Notes: generated by a model not told the origin, from the letters alone. A stretch of DNA of 64,000 nucleotides from Thiosocius sp963719025 (GCA_963719025.1 CAVRBK010000005.1:16764-80763), one strand, 5' to 3'. Counted from the stretch's first letter, positions 28,290 to 38,030 are shown. Made by a program: numbers and translations.

Positions 28290-29177
28290 TCAATCGCGAA
28301 AGCGCTTGCCCAGGTCGGCATAGGCATCGATGCGGCGATCGCGCAGAAAAGGCCAGATCCGTCGCACATCCTCGCTTTTGCGCCGTGGAATATCGACGAT
28401 CAGGGTTGCGCTGGATTCCCCGCCACGCACGAGGTATTCCCCCTGGGGGCCACAGGCAAAACTGCTGCCCCAGAACTGGATGCCCGGATCGCCGGACCGC
28501 GGTGATGCTTCAAAGCCGACCCGGTTGCAGGCCAGTAGCGGGATGCCGTTGGCCACCGCGTGCGCGCGCTGGATGGTCAGCCAGGCATCACGTTGGCGTT
28601 CGCGCTCGGCAGGCTCGTCGTTCATGTCCCAGCCGATTGCGGTCGGGTACAACAGCATGTCTGCGCCGGCCAGCGCCATCAGGCGGGCCGCCTCCGGGTA
28701 CCACTGGTCCCAGCAGACCAGCACGCCGAGCCGTCCGATCTTGGTGTCGATCGGTGTGAATCCGAGATCGCCCGGGGTGAAGTAGAACTTTTCGTAAAAG
28801 CCGGGATCGTCCGGGATATGCATCTTGCGATAGCGCCCGGCCAGCGTGCCGTCGCTGTCCAGGACCACGGCGGTATTGTGATACAGCCCGGGTGCGCGCC
28901 TTTCGAACAGCGAGCCGACGATCACGATCTGGTGTTCTGCCGCGAGTTCACCGAGGCGTTGCGTACTGGGGCCGGGTATGGGCTCCGCCAGATCGAATCG
29001 GGACACGTCCTCGGTCTGGCAGAAGTAGGCGTCGTTGTGCAGCTCCTGCAGCAGCGCCAGTTGGGCGCCCTGCGCGGCGGCGTGGCCGAGCGCATTGGCG
29101 ATCAATGCGAGGTTGCTGTCTGCGTCACCCTGGTTGTCGTGCTGGATCAGGGCGGCGCGAAGTGTGGGCTGGTTCAT
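28290..29177 (-). CDS. aguB: N-carbamoylputrescine amidase
   Basis: Nitrilase-superfamily enzyme that hydrolyses N-carbamoylputrescine to putrescine, the last step of the agmatine route. 295 residues, the usual length. The Glu-Lys-Cys triad is visible: LLQELHND (Glu), YRKMHIPDDPGFYEKFYF (Lys) and VLVCWDQWYPE (Cys). The long GFYEKFYFTPGD stretch is specific to this subfamily. Its ATG overlaps the aguA stop in ATGA, so the two are coupled. Cytoplasmic. Confidence 0.95.
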   Translation of the reverse strand: MNQPTLRAALIQHDNQGDADSNLALIANALGHAAAQGAQLALLQELHNDAYFCQTEDVSRFDLAEPIPGPSTQRLGELAAEHQIVIVGSLFERRAPGLYHNTAVVLDSDGTLAGRYRKMHIPDDPGFYEKFYFTPGDLGFTPIDTKIGRLGVLVCWDQWYPEAARLMALAGADMLLYPTAIGWDMNDEPAERERQRDAWLTIQRAHAVANGIPLLACNRVGFEASPRSGDPGIQFWGSSFACGPQGEYLVRGGESSATLIVDIPRRKSEDVRRIWPFLRDRRIDAYADLGKRFRD

Positions 29178-30232
29178 TGCTTGGTTGTCCCCGCGCCGTT
29201 GCGCAGCTCCAGGGCCTGCGGAAACTGCATCGTAAGGCAATGCAGGCTGCCGTTCTGCCGAATGATCTCGCGGCAGTCGATGCCGACCACCTCGCGGGTG
29301 GGAAACGCCTTGCGGATGACCTGCATGGCCTCGTCATCCTGCGGGACCCTGTAGGTCGGCAGCAGCACGGCATCGTTGATTACCAGAAAGTTGGCATAGC
29401 TGGCTGGCAGTCTGCGGCCGTCGTGATCCAGGTGAATGCCGGGAAACGGCAGCGCCAGCAGGCGGTAGGGCTGGCCATCGGCGCGGCGCAGGTGTTGCAG
29501 CTCGGCGGCCATGGCGCTCAGCGCGGCACGGTCCGGATCGCCAGCTGGCGCGGTGGCGAAGAGAATGGTCTCGGGATCCGCAAAACGGGCGAGGGTGTCG
29601 ATATGGCCGTCCGTGTCATCACCGCTGAGATCCCCGTGCTCGAGCCAGAGAAAGCGCCGCAGGCCGAGAATCTCGGTCAACCGTTGTTCGATGTCCCGGG
29701 TGTCGAGGCCGGCATTACGGCTGGTCGTGACAATCGACGAGCGCGTGGCGAGCAGCGTGCCAGCCCCGTCGGTTTCGAGGGCGCCGCCCTCCAGCACCAG
29801 GTCATGCTGAAGCAGCGCGGCATCGGCGAAGGTGCCCTGTTCGTGAAGTTGCCCGGTAACCGCCGAATCGAGCTCCGCAGAAAACTTGCCGCCCCAGCCG
29901 TTGAAGACGAAATCGTTGATCGCGGGCGACTGGTCACGCAGTGTCGTCAGCGGTCCATGATCACGCGCCCAGGTGTCATTGCCCGGTGCGATCCCGAATC
30001 GCAGCTGTTCTTGATCGGCGCCTTGCCATACGAGTCTATGGCGGACCTCGGCCAGGTGATCGGCCGAGGCACACACGGACAACAGGATCTCATGTCGCGC
30101 GATGGCGTGGCCGATCTGCGCAAACACGGGGTTGACCGTGTCGAGTACGTCGCACCAGTCGCTGTCGGCATGCGGCCAGGTGAGCATGACGCCGCTTTGC
30201 GGTTCCCATTCCGCGGGCAGACGAACAGACAC
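29174..30232 (-). CDS. aguA: Agmatine deiminase
   Basis: Converts agmatine to N-carbamoylputrescine and ammonia, feeding AguB encoded directly downstream. 352 residues; guanidine-modifying fold. Visible marks are the opening PAEWEPQSGVMLTWPH, the NDTWARDHGP motif, LEGGALETDG, the catalytic HGDLSGDDTDGHIDTLARF, and the active-site Cys near the end (GSLHCLTMQFPQ). The start is GTG at 30232. Agmatine would come from an arginine decarboxylase not present in this window. Confidence 0.96.
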   Translation of the reverse strand: MSVRLPAEWEPQSGVMLTWPHADSDWCDVLDTVNPVFAQIGHAIARHEILLSVCASADHLAEVRHRLVWQGADQEQLRFGIAPGNDTWARDHGPLTTLRDQSPAINDFVFNGWGGKFSAELDSAVTGQLHEQGTFADAALLQHDLVLEGGALETDGAGTLLATRSSIVTTSRNAGLDTRDIEQRLTEILGLRRFLWLEHGDLSGDDTDGHIDTLARFADPETILFATAPAGDPDRAALSAMAAELQHLRRADGQPYRLLALPFPGIHLDHDGRRLPASYANFLVINDAVLLPTYRVPQDDEAMQVIRKAFPTREVVGIDCREIIRQNGSLHCLTMQFPQALELRNGAGTTKQ

Positions 30233-30251
30233 GCCTCGGGAACCGGGTCAA

Positions 30252-30536
30252 TCAGCGATGAACCACCACGTTGATCACGTGGTCGTGTTCGAAGTAGACA
30301 GTGTAGCCCGGGTAGACCCAGCGCGTGATCGGTGGTTCGCCGATGGCCTCCTTGACGCTGCCGGGTTCGCCGTAGGCGCCATACACCTCGGACATGCTGC
30401 TGCCCCTGTGCGGCCGCATCAGACCGCTTTCGCTGTTCGCCGGAACGGCATCGATCGCGTTCAGCAGGAGCACGTCGGCGTGGGCGGTCGGCGCGCCCGC
30501 GGTCAGGAGGGCCAATGCAAAACCAACTGCTCTCAT
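30252..30536 (-). CDS. Small exported conserved hypothetical protein
   Basis: A 94-residue protein. The ATG at 30536 is chosen over the one four codons upstream because GGAG sits 9 bases before it and a signal peptide starts there (VGFALALLTAGAPTAHA). The mature part contains RPHRGSSMSEVYGAYGEPG, a pattern recalling SmpA/OmlA-type small repeats, and ends GEPPITRWVYPGYTVYFEHD. Close relatives are common in gammaproteobacteria as far as I recall, without known function. It lies just upstream of aguA on the same strand, with a 19-base gap. Confidence 0.7.
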   Translation of the reverse strand: MRAVGFALALLTAGAPTAHADVLLLNAIDAVPANSESGLMRPHRGSSMSEVYGAYGEPGSVKEAIGEPPITRWVYPGYTVYFEHDHVINVVVHR

Positions 30537-30724
30537 ATTGAACTCCATCCCGAATTGATGTTCCTAGCACACAGCACCGGTGGTCGGTGCCGATGCGACA
30601 GGGCCCGATGACCGGACCGAATGTTTCTGATCTGTAAGAGTTTACCGATGAATTCCGTGTCCTCAAAACGAATATTGCGCAGCAGGGGCCACGGTTGACC
30701 GACGCTTTGTGATTTAATTCGCCC

Positions 30725-31972
30725 ATGTATCATCCCTTATCGCTCTTCGTCGGCCTGCGATACACACGTTCGCGCCGCCGCAATCACTTCATCTCTTTCA
30801 TTTCCCTGATCTCGACGCTTGGTATCGCGCTTGGCGTGGTGGTGTTGATCACCGTGCTGTCGGTGATGAACGGGTTTCACAAGGAGGTGCGCGAACGGAT
30901 TCTCGGCATGGCGTCGCACGGCGACGTGCAGGCGCTCGACGGCCGCATGAGCGACTGGCGGGAGGCGATGACGCTGGCCCGGGAGCATCCGCGGGTGCTC
31001 GGTGCGGCGCCCTACGTGGAAGGACAGGCGATGCTCAGCCACCGCCGTGAGGTGACCGGGGCGATCGTGCGTGGGGTCGATCCTGCCCTGGAACCGGAGG
31101 TGGTCGATGTGGCCGATCACATGGTGGCCGGTTCCCTGACGGATCTCGAGCCGGGGAAATTTCGCATCATCCTCGGGCGCGAGCTGGCCGACGTGCTGGG
31201 TGTGAGTGTCGGCGACAAGGTTACCGTCGTGGTGCCTCAGATCACGGTAACCGTGGCCGGGAGTATGCCGCGTCTGAAACGCTTCACCGTGAGCGGCATG
31301 TTCGAGGTGGGCATGGGTGAATACGACCGCGGAGTGGCCATGGTGCATATCCGCGACGCGGCCGTCCTGCAGCAACTGGGCGAATCGGTCACCGGCGTGC
31401 GTATCCGGATCGACGATGTCTGGATGGCGCGACAGGTGAGTTTCGAGTTGGCAGAGGCCCTGCAGGGGCGTTATCGCGTCCTCAACTGGACCGATTACCA
31501 CCGCAATTTCTTCGCGGCACTGAAGATGGAGAAACGCATGATGGGCCTGCTACTTTTCTTCATCGTGGTGATCGCGGCGTTCAATATCGTTTCGACGCTG
31601 GTGATGATGGTGGTGGACAAGCAGAGTGACATCGCGATTCTCAAGACCTTCGGTGCATCACCCGGCCAGGTGATGCGCATCTTTATCGTGCAGGGCGCCA
31701 CACTGGGAGCGATCGGCACATTGATCGGCGTTGCCGCCGGGCTGGCACTGGCGTTGAATATCGAGTCGGCCGTAGGGGCGGTCGAGTCGGCGTTCGGGAT
31801 TCAGTTTATCGATCCGAGCATCTACTACATCGCCAAGCTGCCGTCCGACGTGCAGTTCAGCGATGTATTGATGGTTGGTGTCGGTTCGTTCCTGCTGAGC
31901 CTGTTGATGACCCTGGCTCCGGCCTGGCGTGCGTATCGGACCCAACCGGCGGAGGCGCTGCGCTATGAGTGA
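30725..31972 (+). CDS. lolC: Lipoprotein-releasing ABC transporter permease LolC/LolE
   Basis: Inner-membrane subunit that, with LolD, extracts lipoproteins destined for the outer membrane and hands them to LolA. 415 residues, the family norm. The N-terminus has FVGLRYTRSRRRNHFISFIS and a first membrane helix at about 23-45. A large periplasmic domain follows, then three helices in the last 150 residues, with DIAILKTFGASPGQVMRIF before the third. The stop overlaps the lolD start. Only one permease gene is present here, so it may act as a homodimer or with a partner elsewhere. Confidence 0.95.
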   Translation: MYHPLSLFVGLRYTRSRRRNHFISFISLISTLGIALGVVVLITVLSVMNGFHKEVRERILGMASHGDVQALDGRMSDWREAMTLAREHPRVLGAAPYVEGQAMLSHRREVTGAIVRGVDPALEPEVVDVADHMVAGSLTDLEPGKFRIILGRELADVLGVSVGDKVTVVVPQITVTVAGSMPRLKRFTVSGMFEVGMGEYDRGVAMVHIRDAAVLQQLGESVTGVRIRIDDVWMARQVSFELAEALQGRYRVLNWTDYHRNFFAALKMEKRMMGLLLFFIVVIAAFNIVSTLVMMVVDKQSDIAILKTFGASPGQVMRIFIVQGATLGAIGTLIGVAAGLALALNIESAVGAVESAFGIQFIDPSIYYIAKLPSDVQFSDVLMVGVGSFLLSLLMTLAPAWRAYRTQPAEALRYE

Positions 31973-32648
31973 AGCAGCCGTTATCGCCTGCCGCGCATTG
32001 GGCAAGACCTTTGACAGTGGGCCGTCAACGGTCGAGGTGTTGTCTGATATCGATTTCGAACTGCGCCGAGGCGAGCAGGTGGCCATTGTCGGTTCTTCAG
32101 GATCCGGTAAGAGCACCCTGATGCATTGTCTCGGTGGGCTCGACCTGCCGACCCGGGGGGAGGTCACCTTGCGTGGGCATCCCTTCAGTGCGCTCAAGGA
32201 AAAACAGCGTGGTCAGGCGCGCAATACCGCCATCGGCTTCGTCTACCAGTTCCACCACCTGTTGCCGGAATTCTCGGCGCTGGAGAATGTCGCGATGCCC
32301 TTGCTGATTCAGGGCGTTGGTGCGGCGCAGGCCACGGCGCGGGCAATGGCGTTGCTGGAGCGCGTGGGGCTGGGTGCGCGCACCCGGCACAAGCCGTCCG
32401 AGCTGTCTGGCGGGGAGCGCCAGCGCACCGCAATCGCCCGTGCACTGGTCGCCAATCCGGCCTGTGTGCTCGCGGACGAGCCGACCGGTAACCTCGATCG
32501 CCAGACCGCGGGTTCAGTTTACGAGATGCTGTTAGAACTGAATCGCGAGCAGGGAACGAGTTTCATCATCGTCACCCATGATCTGGAACTGGCCAGTCGG
32601 ATGGACCGCATGATGACGCTGCGCGATGGCGGGCTGCACGAAGGCTAG
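31965..32648 (+). CDS. lolD: Lipoprotein-releasing ABC transporter ATPase LolD
   Basis: Cytoplasmic ATPase of the Lol system, 227 residues. Walker A is GSSGSGKST, the signature LSGGERQR and Walker B VLADEPTGN, followed by the switch His in VTHD. The start at ATG 31965 overlaps the end of lolC by 8 bases. At its 3' end it overlaps the convergent DUF2062 gene by 4 bases. Confidence 0.96.
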   Translation: MSEAAVIACRALGKTFDSGPSTVEVLSDIDFELRRGEQVAIVGSSGSGKSTLMHCLGGLDLPTRGEVTLRGHPFSALKEKQRGQARNTAIGFVYQFHHLLPEFSALENVAMPLLIQGVGAAQATARAMALLERVGLGARTRHKPSELSGGERQRTAIARALVANPACVLADEPTGNLDRQTAGSVYEMLLELNREQGTSFIIVTHDLELASRMDRMMTLRDGGLHEG

Positions 32649-33178
32649 GGTTTGGAGTTGACGGCCTTCCTGACGCCGCCGCGTTCGCGGAAACGTTTGA
32701 GCACGTGCCAGCGCCAGTAGAGTCGCATCGCGCAGTAACCCAGCACCGCGAACAGGATCCCGAGAACAAGGCTCCCGAAGTACAGCGGTTTCCAGATCGC
32801 ACTGAGTTCGCTGGCGATCCATTCCACCGAGAGATGGAATTCCCCGGCGTCCGCCGGCGTACCCAGCAGCCAGGTGCCGACCAGGTAGTTCATGTAAAAG
32901 ACGGGCGGCATGGTCAGCGGGTTGGTGATCCATACCAGCGCGACTGAGATCGGCAGGTTTACCCGGAAGAGTACGGCCGACAGTGCCGATGTAAACATCT
33001 GTACCGGAATCGGGATCATGGCCCAGAACAGGCCGGATGCGACGCCCCCCGAGACTGAGCGCCGATTCAGATGCCATAGGTTTTCGTCATGCAACAATGT
33101 GCCGAGATGCCGAAGATATTTGTGTTTCTTCAGCGCAGACGGTTTCGGCGTTAAGCGTTTAATCAGGTGCCTGGGCAT
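32645..33178 (-). CDS. DUF2062 membrane protein
   Basis: A 177-residue protein starting at ATG 33178; the longer open frame upstream lacks the family's conserved opening. Signature features are RSVSGGVASGLFWAMIPIPVQM, a membrane helix, and NPLTMPPVFYMNYLVG, a loop conserved across DUF2062. A second helix pair lies at about 130-155, and a basic cytoplasmic tail follows. Function unknown; the family often sits beside lol or glycosyltransferase genes. It is convergent with lolD. Confidence 0.88.
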   Translation of the reverse strand: MPRHLIKRLTPKPSALKKHKYLRHLGTLLHDENLWHLNRRSVSGGVASGLFWAMIPIPVQMFTSALSAVLFRVNLPISVALVWITNPLTMPPVFYMNYLVGTWLLGTPADAGEFHLSVEWIASELSAIWKPLYFGSLVLGILFAVLGYCAMRLYWRWHVLKRFRERGGVRKAVNSKP

Positions 33179-33429
33179 CGGGATCGCATGGTTGTAAGCG
33201 CCGTAATTGAAGCATGGTTGGTGCTCCTTTACTACAGCGGCCGCGGGCCACGTGGCTGGAGGCCGCGATTCCAGCAGGTGCGATTGACAGCGTCTTGGCT
33301 GGGCATCGTTGCTTCCCCGGTATTTTATAGTAGGGTTTCCGGGCGCAATTCGGTGTAGCGGAATTGCGTGTGCTTCCAGGGCTAAGGATAGCCCCAATTT
33401 CGCAACGGGCCTCGTTCCAGGGAGGGAAT

Positions 33430-35754
33430 GTGCTTCGTTTTTCGCTGTTGTTCGGCGTCGGTGTGCTGCTGTTTCACCAGTTGCCGAGACTGCCTCCAGC
33501 TGCCTGGCTGGCCGGTGAACTGCTTGTGTTTCTGATCCTGCTGTCGTGGTGGCGCGCGCGACCGTGGGTCGCGTTGTTGGCCGGGTTTGCCTGGTCACAC
33601 GGATTCGGGCTCATTGCGCAGCCGGCGGCAATGCCGCTCGACCAGCCTGTCTCGCGGTTTATCGCGACCGGTCGGGTCGTCGGCCTGCCGCAGGCCGACG
33701 AGGGGCGAACGCGCTTCATTTTTGAGATCGAATCGCTGGTCAGGGGCGAACGGCAATATACCGGCAACTGGCGCCTGAGGTTGTCGTGGCGCAACCCGCC
33801 GACCTTGCATTCGGGTGACCGCTGGACACTTCCGCTGCGGGTTCGTGCGGCACATGGCTACGCGTCGCCAGGCGCCTGGGACTACGAAGGATGGCTGTAT
33901 CGCCAGGGCATCCGTTACACCGGTTATGTCAGTGATGACGCCGAGCCGATACGGCTGCGGACAGAGGACTGTTGCCTGATCGACAGGTACCGCGAGCGCG
34001 TGCTTGCCCAACTCGGTGCGCTCGCGGTCTCGGATTTTTCGCGCGGGGTGCTGGGTGCGCTGGTGGTGGCGGACCGTTCGGGCCTGAATGCCCGGGACAA
34101 GGCGTTGTTCCGTGATACCGGCACGAGCCACCTGATCGCGGTGTCGGGACTGCACATCGGCCTGGTCGGCGGTCTCGGGATGTTGCTGCTTGGGGGCGTG
34201 TGGCGTCGCCTGCCGCGCCTGTGCGGGCGGGTACCGGCCCGGATGGCGGGCGCCGCGGCAGGCATGTTTGTGGCCATCGTTTACGCCGGCATGGCGGGCA
34301 TGGGGCTGCCGACCCAGCGCGCGCTGATCATGCTTGCTGTGGTCGCGGTGGGACTGGTCATGCGCCGCGAGACCCGCGTGCTGCATGCGCTGTCAGTTGC
34401 CCTGGCCCTGGTCCTGGCCAGGCATCCGCCATCCGTCGTCGAAGCCGGGCTGTGGCTGTCGTTTTGTGCGGTCTTGGCGATTTTCGCGGTGCTGCAGTGG
34501 GCGCCTGGGGCTGGTCGTTTACGCCAGTTGCTGCTCATGCAATTGGCAGTGACGCTCGCTCTGTGGCCGGTTCTGGTGTTTTTCGGACTGCCGGCGAGCG
34601 GTATAAGTCCATTGGTCAACCTGCTGCTCGTGCCGCTGTTCAGCGTGCTGGTCGTGCCCTGGGCGCTCGGCGGTGCGCTGTTACTGATGATCTCTCCCCA
34701 ACTGGGCGCCCACCTGCTGCAGCCTCTGGCTTGGCTGCTCGACCTGGTTCAGCAGGGGCTGGCGTGGGCCAGCGGACTGTCCTGGGTGCTGCCCGGTATG
34801 GCCGGATCCGGCGCGCTGCTGCTGTTGTGTCTTGTTTTTGGCGCGGCCCTGTTGCTGATGCCGCCGGGTCTGCCGCTGCGTTGGCTGGGCGTGCCCATGC
34901 TGTTGACGTCCCTGCTGCCGCGCGATGCCGATGTGGCGCATGGCGACTTCGTGTTCAGCCTGCTCGATGTGGGGCAGGGACTGAGCTCGGTGATCGAGAC
35001 GCGTCAGCACACCCTGGTATTCGACACTGGACCGGCCTACCCAACGGGCTTCAACACGGCCGATGCCGTACTTGTGCCCTTCCTTCGCCAACGCGGGATA
35101 ACGCAGATCGACCGGCTGGTGCTGAGCCACGGCGACAGTGACCATGCTGGGGGCGTCGGGCAGCTCAAATCGGCGGTGCCGGTGACGCAGGTGTTGTCCG
35201 GCGAGCCCGGGCGTGTGGGTTTCGGCGCGATTCGCTGCCAGGCGGGGGAGCAGTGGTCGTGGGATGGTGTGATGTTCACGATATTGCACCCGTCACCCGG
35301 TAAAATCCTGGAGGGCAACAATGCGTCCTGCGTGCTGCAGGTGAGAAACGCGGCGGGTACCTTGCTGCTGACCGGCGACATCGAGCGTGCGGTTGAGCGA
35401 CGGCTGGCAATGACCCTGGGCAACCGGCTGCAGGCAGATGTTGTCGTAGCACCACATCATGGCAGTCGCAGTTCGTCCAGTCGGGCTTTTGTCCGGGCGA
35501 CCGCACCGGATTACGTGCTGTACACCGCTGGATGGGCCAACCGTTACGGGTTTCCGGCTGCCGAGGTGGATGCGCGCTGGCGCGAGATAGGTGCGCATCG
35601 AATCAATACTTCGCTCAGCGGCACGTTGATATTTCGCTTTGGCCACGACGGGGTGATCGGGGGTCCGGTGGCCTACCGCGAGACACATCGCCGCATCTGG
35701 ACGCACGACGGCAGTTCAGCGACAGCCGTCCATGCAGTATCATCCGGCGACTAG
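33430..35754 (+). CDS. comEC: DNA internalisation protein ComEC/Rec2
   Basis: Inner-membrane channel for single-stranded DNA uptake in natural transformation. GTG at 33430 is preferred because GGAGGG lies just before it. About 774 residues. An N-terminal OB-like domain (RFIFEIESL to LPLRVRAA) comes first. A multi-helix competence domain follows with the conserved DTGTSHLIAVSGLHIGLVGG. A C-terminal metallo-beta-lactamase-like domain ends it (LDVGQGLS, HGDSDHAGG, APHHGSRSS), which is the proposed nuclease. The frame is intact. Other competence genes are not in this window. Confidence 0.95.
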   Translation: MLRFSLLFGVGVLLFHQLPRLPPAAWLAGELLVFLILLSWWRARPWVALLAGFAWSHGFGLIAQPAAMPLDQPVSRFIATGRVVGLPQADEGRTRFIFEIESLVRGERQYTGNWRLRLSWRNPPTLHSGDRWTLPLRVRAAHGYASPGAWDYEGWLYRQGIRYTGYVSDDAEPIRLRTEDCCLIDRYRERVLAQLGALAVSDFSRGVLGALVVADRSGLNARDKALFRDTGTSHLIAVSGLHIGLVGGLGMLLLGGVWRRLPRLCGRVPARMAGAAAGMFVAIVYAGMAGMGLPTQRALIMLAVVAVGLVMRRETRVLHALSVALALVLARHPPSVVEAGLWLSFCAVLAIFAVLQWAPGAGRLRQLLLMQLAVTLALWPVLVFFGLPASGISPLVNLLLVPLFSVLVVPWALGGALLLMISPQLGAHLLQPLAWLLDLVQQGLAWASGLSWVLPGMAGSGALLLLCLVFGAALLLMPPGLPLRWLGVPMLLTSLLPRDADVAHGDFVFSLLDVGQGLSSVIETRQHTLVFDTGPAYPTGFNTADAVLVPFLRQRGITQIDRLVLSHGDSDHAGGVGQLKSAVPVTQVLSGEPGRVGFGAIRCQAGEQWSWDGVMFTILHPSPGKILEGNNASCVLQVRNAAGTLLLTGDIERAVERRLAMTLGNRLQADVVVAPHHGSRSSSSRAFVRATAPDYVLYTAGWANRYGFPAAEVDARWREIGAHRINTSLSGTLIFRFGHDGVIGGPVAYRETHRRIWTHDGSSATAVHAVSSGD

Positions 35755-35802
35755 ACACCGGCTTGTTCGGTAGATTCTGATTATTACGGAGGAACTCCCC
35801 GC

Positions 35803-36414
35803 GTGCTGGAACTTGTGAAAGCCGGTGGCTGGCTGATGTGGCCGATCATCGCCTGTTCGATAATTGCGATGGCGATCATTGTTGAACGTCTCTGGGCCTA
35901 CCGGCGTCGTAAGGTGCTCCCCACCAATCTCGTCGCACAGATCTGGCAGCTGCATCAGAAAAGCCAGCTGACGGCCGCGCATATCGCGACAGTGAGGCAC
36001 AGTTCGCCGCTGGGACGCATTCTGGCGGCCGGTCTGGTCAACCGAAAGCATTCGCGCGACGTAATGAAAGAGGCCATCGAGGAGGAGGGGCGCCAGGTCG
36101 TGCATGGCCTCGAGCGTTATCTCAATACCCTGGGGACCATTGCCAATATCTCACCGCTGCTCGGTTTGCTGGGCACCGTTATCGGGATGATCAAGGTGTT
36201 TACCGCCATAACCAGCTCGGGCGTGGGCAATCCCGCGGTGTTGGCAGGCGGAATCTCCGAGGCATTGATCACCACCGCCGCGGGCCTCTCCGTGGCGATC
36301 CCCGCTGTTATTTTTCATCGCTATCTCAGCGGACGTGTCGACCGGATCGTCGTCCGGATGGAGGAGCAGGCGCTGAAAATGGTCGAAGTGATGCACGGTG
36401 AGCGGGAGAAGTGA
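35803..36414 (+). CDS. exbB: MotA/TolQ/ExbB proton channel protein
   Basis: A 203-residue inner-membrane protein that with ExbD turns proton flow into work at the envelope. The N-terminal helix is residues 9-28 (GGWLMWPIIACSIIAMAIIVER). Then a cytoplasmic loop and the helix pair near residues 110-170 with the family signature LGLLGTVIGMIKVF and ISEALITTAAGLSVAIPAV. The start is GTG after GGAGGAA. It lies between comEC and exbD in the same order as in pseudomonads. With no TonB nearby, its partner is unclear. Confidence 0.92.
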   Translation: MLELVKAGGWLMWPIIACSIIAMAIIVERLWAYRRRKVLPTNLVAQIWQLHQKSQLTAAHIATVRHSSPLGRILAAGLVNRKHSRDVMKEAIEEEGRQVVHGLERYLNTLGTIANISPLLGLLGTVIGMIKVFTAITSSGVGNPAVLAGGISEALITTAAGLSVAIPAVIFHRYLSGRVDRIVVRMEEQALKMVEVMHGEREK

Positions 36415-36418
36415 GCAG

Positions 36419-36855
36419 ATGAATCTGCGACCACGCCGTTCGGAGCCACCCCGGGTCGACATCACGCCACTGATCGATGTGGTGTTTCTGATGCTGATCT
36501 TTTTCATGGTCTCGACCACCTTCGACAAGCAGACCCAGCTGAAGGTGGATCTGCCGCAGGCCAGCAGTGAGGATGTCGGCGAGTCGATTCCGGAAAAGAT
36601 CGAGATCACGATCGACGCGAAGGGCCAGTTTTATGTCAACGAGCGCGAACTGGTAAAGCATGATCCTGAAACCCTGCGCCGCACCCTCGCAAAGGTTGCA
36701 GATGGGCGTGATGATCTGCCGATTATCGTGTCTGGCGATCGCAGCGCCCCGCTGCAATCGATGATGACCGTGCTTGATGTGGCCGCCCAGCTCGGGCATG
36801 GTCAAGGCTGAGCTTCGTCGCGCGCCAGTCCGGATTCCGAAGATGCGCCGAGTAG
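36419..36855 (+). CDS. exbD: ExbD/TolR-type biopolymer transport protein, end frameshifted
   Basis: Partner of ExbB with one N-terminal membrane helix and a periplasmic domain. The start is ATG 36419, 5 bases after the exbB stop. The channel motif is DITPLIDVVFLMLIFFMVST, with Asp as the proton site. As read, the frame stops early at 36811 with a tail unlike the family. Removing one base near 36798 and one near 36818 restores a family-like end (VKAE, then FVARQSGF) and a TAG at 36853-36855, with the usual length of about 144 residues. I infer two one-base insertions. The restored end overlaps the lpxK start. Confidence 0.8.
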
Positions 36856-37885
36856 TCACTGAACCTGTGGTCCGTCTCGATCACTTCTGGGACAGCAGAA
36901 ACGGCGTAGCCCTGCTGCTCTGGCCCTTGTCCCAGCTCTTCGGCCTTGTCGCGTTGTTGCGCCGAATGGCTTATCGCTGGGGCCTGCTGCGGGCAAAACG
37001 TTTCCCTGTGCCCGTTCTGGTGGTCGGCAACATCACGGTCGGCGGCACGGGCAAAACGCCGCTGGTCATCTGGCTTGCCGAGTTCCTCCGACAGCGCGGG
37101 TTCAGGCCCGGCATCGTTTCGCGCGGATACGGTGGCGCGGCACGACACTGGCCACAGCAGGTACGTGCCGACAGTGATCCGGGAACAGTTGGCGACGAGG
37201 CCGTGATGCTGGCAGCCCGAACCGGGTTGCCCGATGTGCGTCGGGCCGGATCGGCCGGCAGCCGTCGAGGCGCTGCTGGTGCTATACCGATGTCAATATC
37301 GTGATCTCTGACGACGGCATGCAGCACTATGCCCTGGCACGTGATCTCGAGATCGCCGTGATCGATGGCGAGCGTCGGCTGGGAAATGGTTTTTTGCTGC
37401 CCGCGGGGCCTTTGCGGGAACCCGCCTCCCGTCTGCAGGATGTGGATCTTGTGGTGGCCAATGGTCGGGGCGGCAAGGGCGAGTACTCGATGAAGCTTTA
37501 TCAGCCGATGCTCAGCCCGCTGGGTGGTGGCGAGCGTCGGGAACTCTCGCACCTGGGGAGCGGGACCGTGCATGCGGTGGCCGGTATCGGCAATCCCGCG
37601 CGGTTTTTCGACCTGTTGCGCCGCCATGGCATGCGGGTGGAAGAGCATGCATTTCCGGATCACCATCCCTACGTCGAGAATGATCTGAAGATCGATGATG
37701 GTCTGCCGGTTCTAATGACCGAGAAGGACGCGGTAAAATGTCGTCGCCTGCCTTGCCGAAACTGCTGGGTTGTCCATGTTGATGTGCAACCGGATGCGCG
37801 TTTCGTTCACCGTCTCAGTATTGCGTTAAAGGAAATCGTCGATGGACAAAAAACTGCTGGACATCCTGGTGTGTCCGATCTGTAA
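36843..37885 (+). CDS. lpxK: Tetraacyldisaccharide 4'-kinase, frameshifted
   Basis: Phosphorylates the lipid A precursor disaccharide at the inner membrane. Start ATG 36843, then VVRLDHFWDSRN and the P-loop region VVGNITVGGTGKTPLVIWL, followed by the LpxK-specific FRPGIVSRGYGG. The frame breaks near 37230 and again near 37285. Across them the expected CVGPDRPAAVEALL and DVNIVISDDGMQHY are found in the neighbouring frames. The last part (VLMTEKDAVKC, then HVDVQPDARFV) is intact. It ends 44 bases inside ycaR in another frame. The gene is normally essential where lipid A is made, so sequence error is likely. Confidence 0.85.
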
Positions 37886-38027
37886 AGGTAAGCTGGTGTA
37901 TCGGCCCAAAGAGGGTGAACTCATCTGCAAGGTCGACAGACTGGGTTTTCCGATTCGGGATGGTATTCCGGTGATGCTTGAGCAGGAGGCGCGCGCGCTT
38001 CCCGCTGATGAAGAGGTTGAAGGTTAG
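37842..38027 (+). CDS. ycaR: Trm112-family protein YcaR
   Basis: Sixty-one residues. The opening KKLLDILVCPICKGKL holds the Cys-x-x-Cys pair and is typical of the family, followed by VYRPKEGELICK and FPIRDGIPVML. Trm112-like proteins are small zinc-ribbon or zinc-less partners of methyltransferases; the role of the bacterial version is not proven. It lies 3 bases upstream of kdsB, as in E. coli. Confidence 0.92.
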   Translation: MDKKLLDILVCPICKGKLVYRPKEGELICKVDRLGFPIRDGIPVMLEQEARALPADEEVEG

Positions 38028-38030
38028 GCG

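Noticed and set aside
28892..30274. 460-residue open frame on the plus strand
   Set aside because: Antisense to aguB and aguA, both of which have complete catalytic motifs. The plus-strand product has no recognisable domain.
36774..37304. Possible ExbD-LpxK fusion
   Set aside because: The junction has no conserved linker, and an exbD end with a stop appears after two one-base corrections. Error is simpler.
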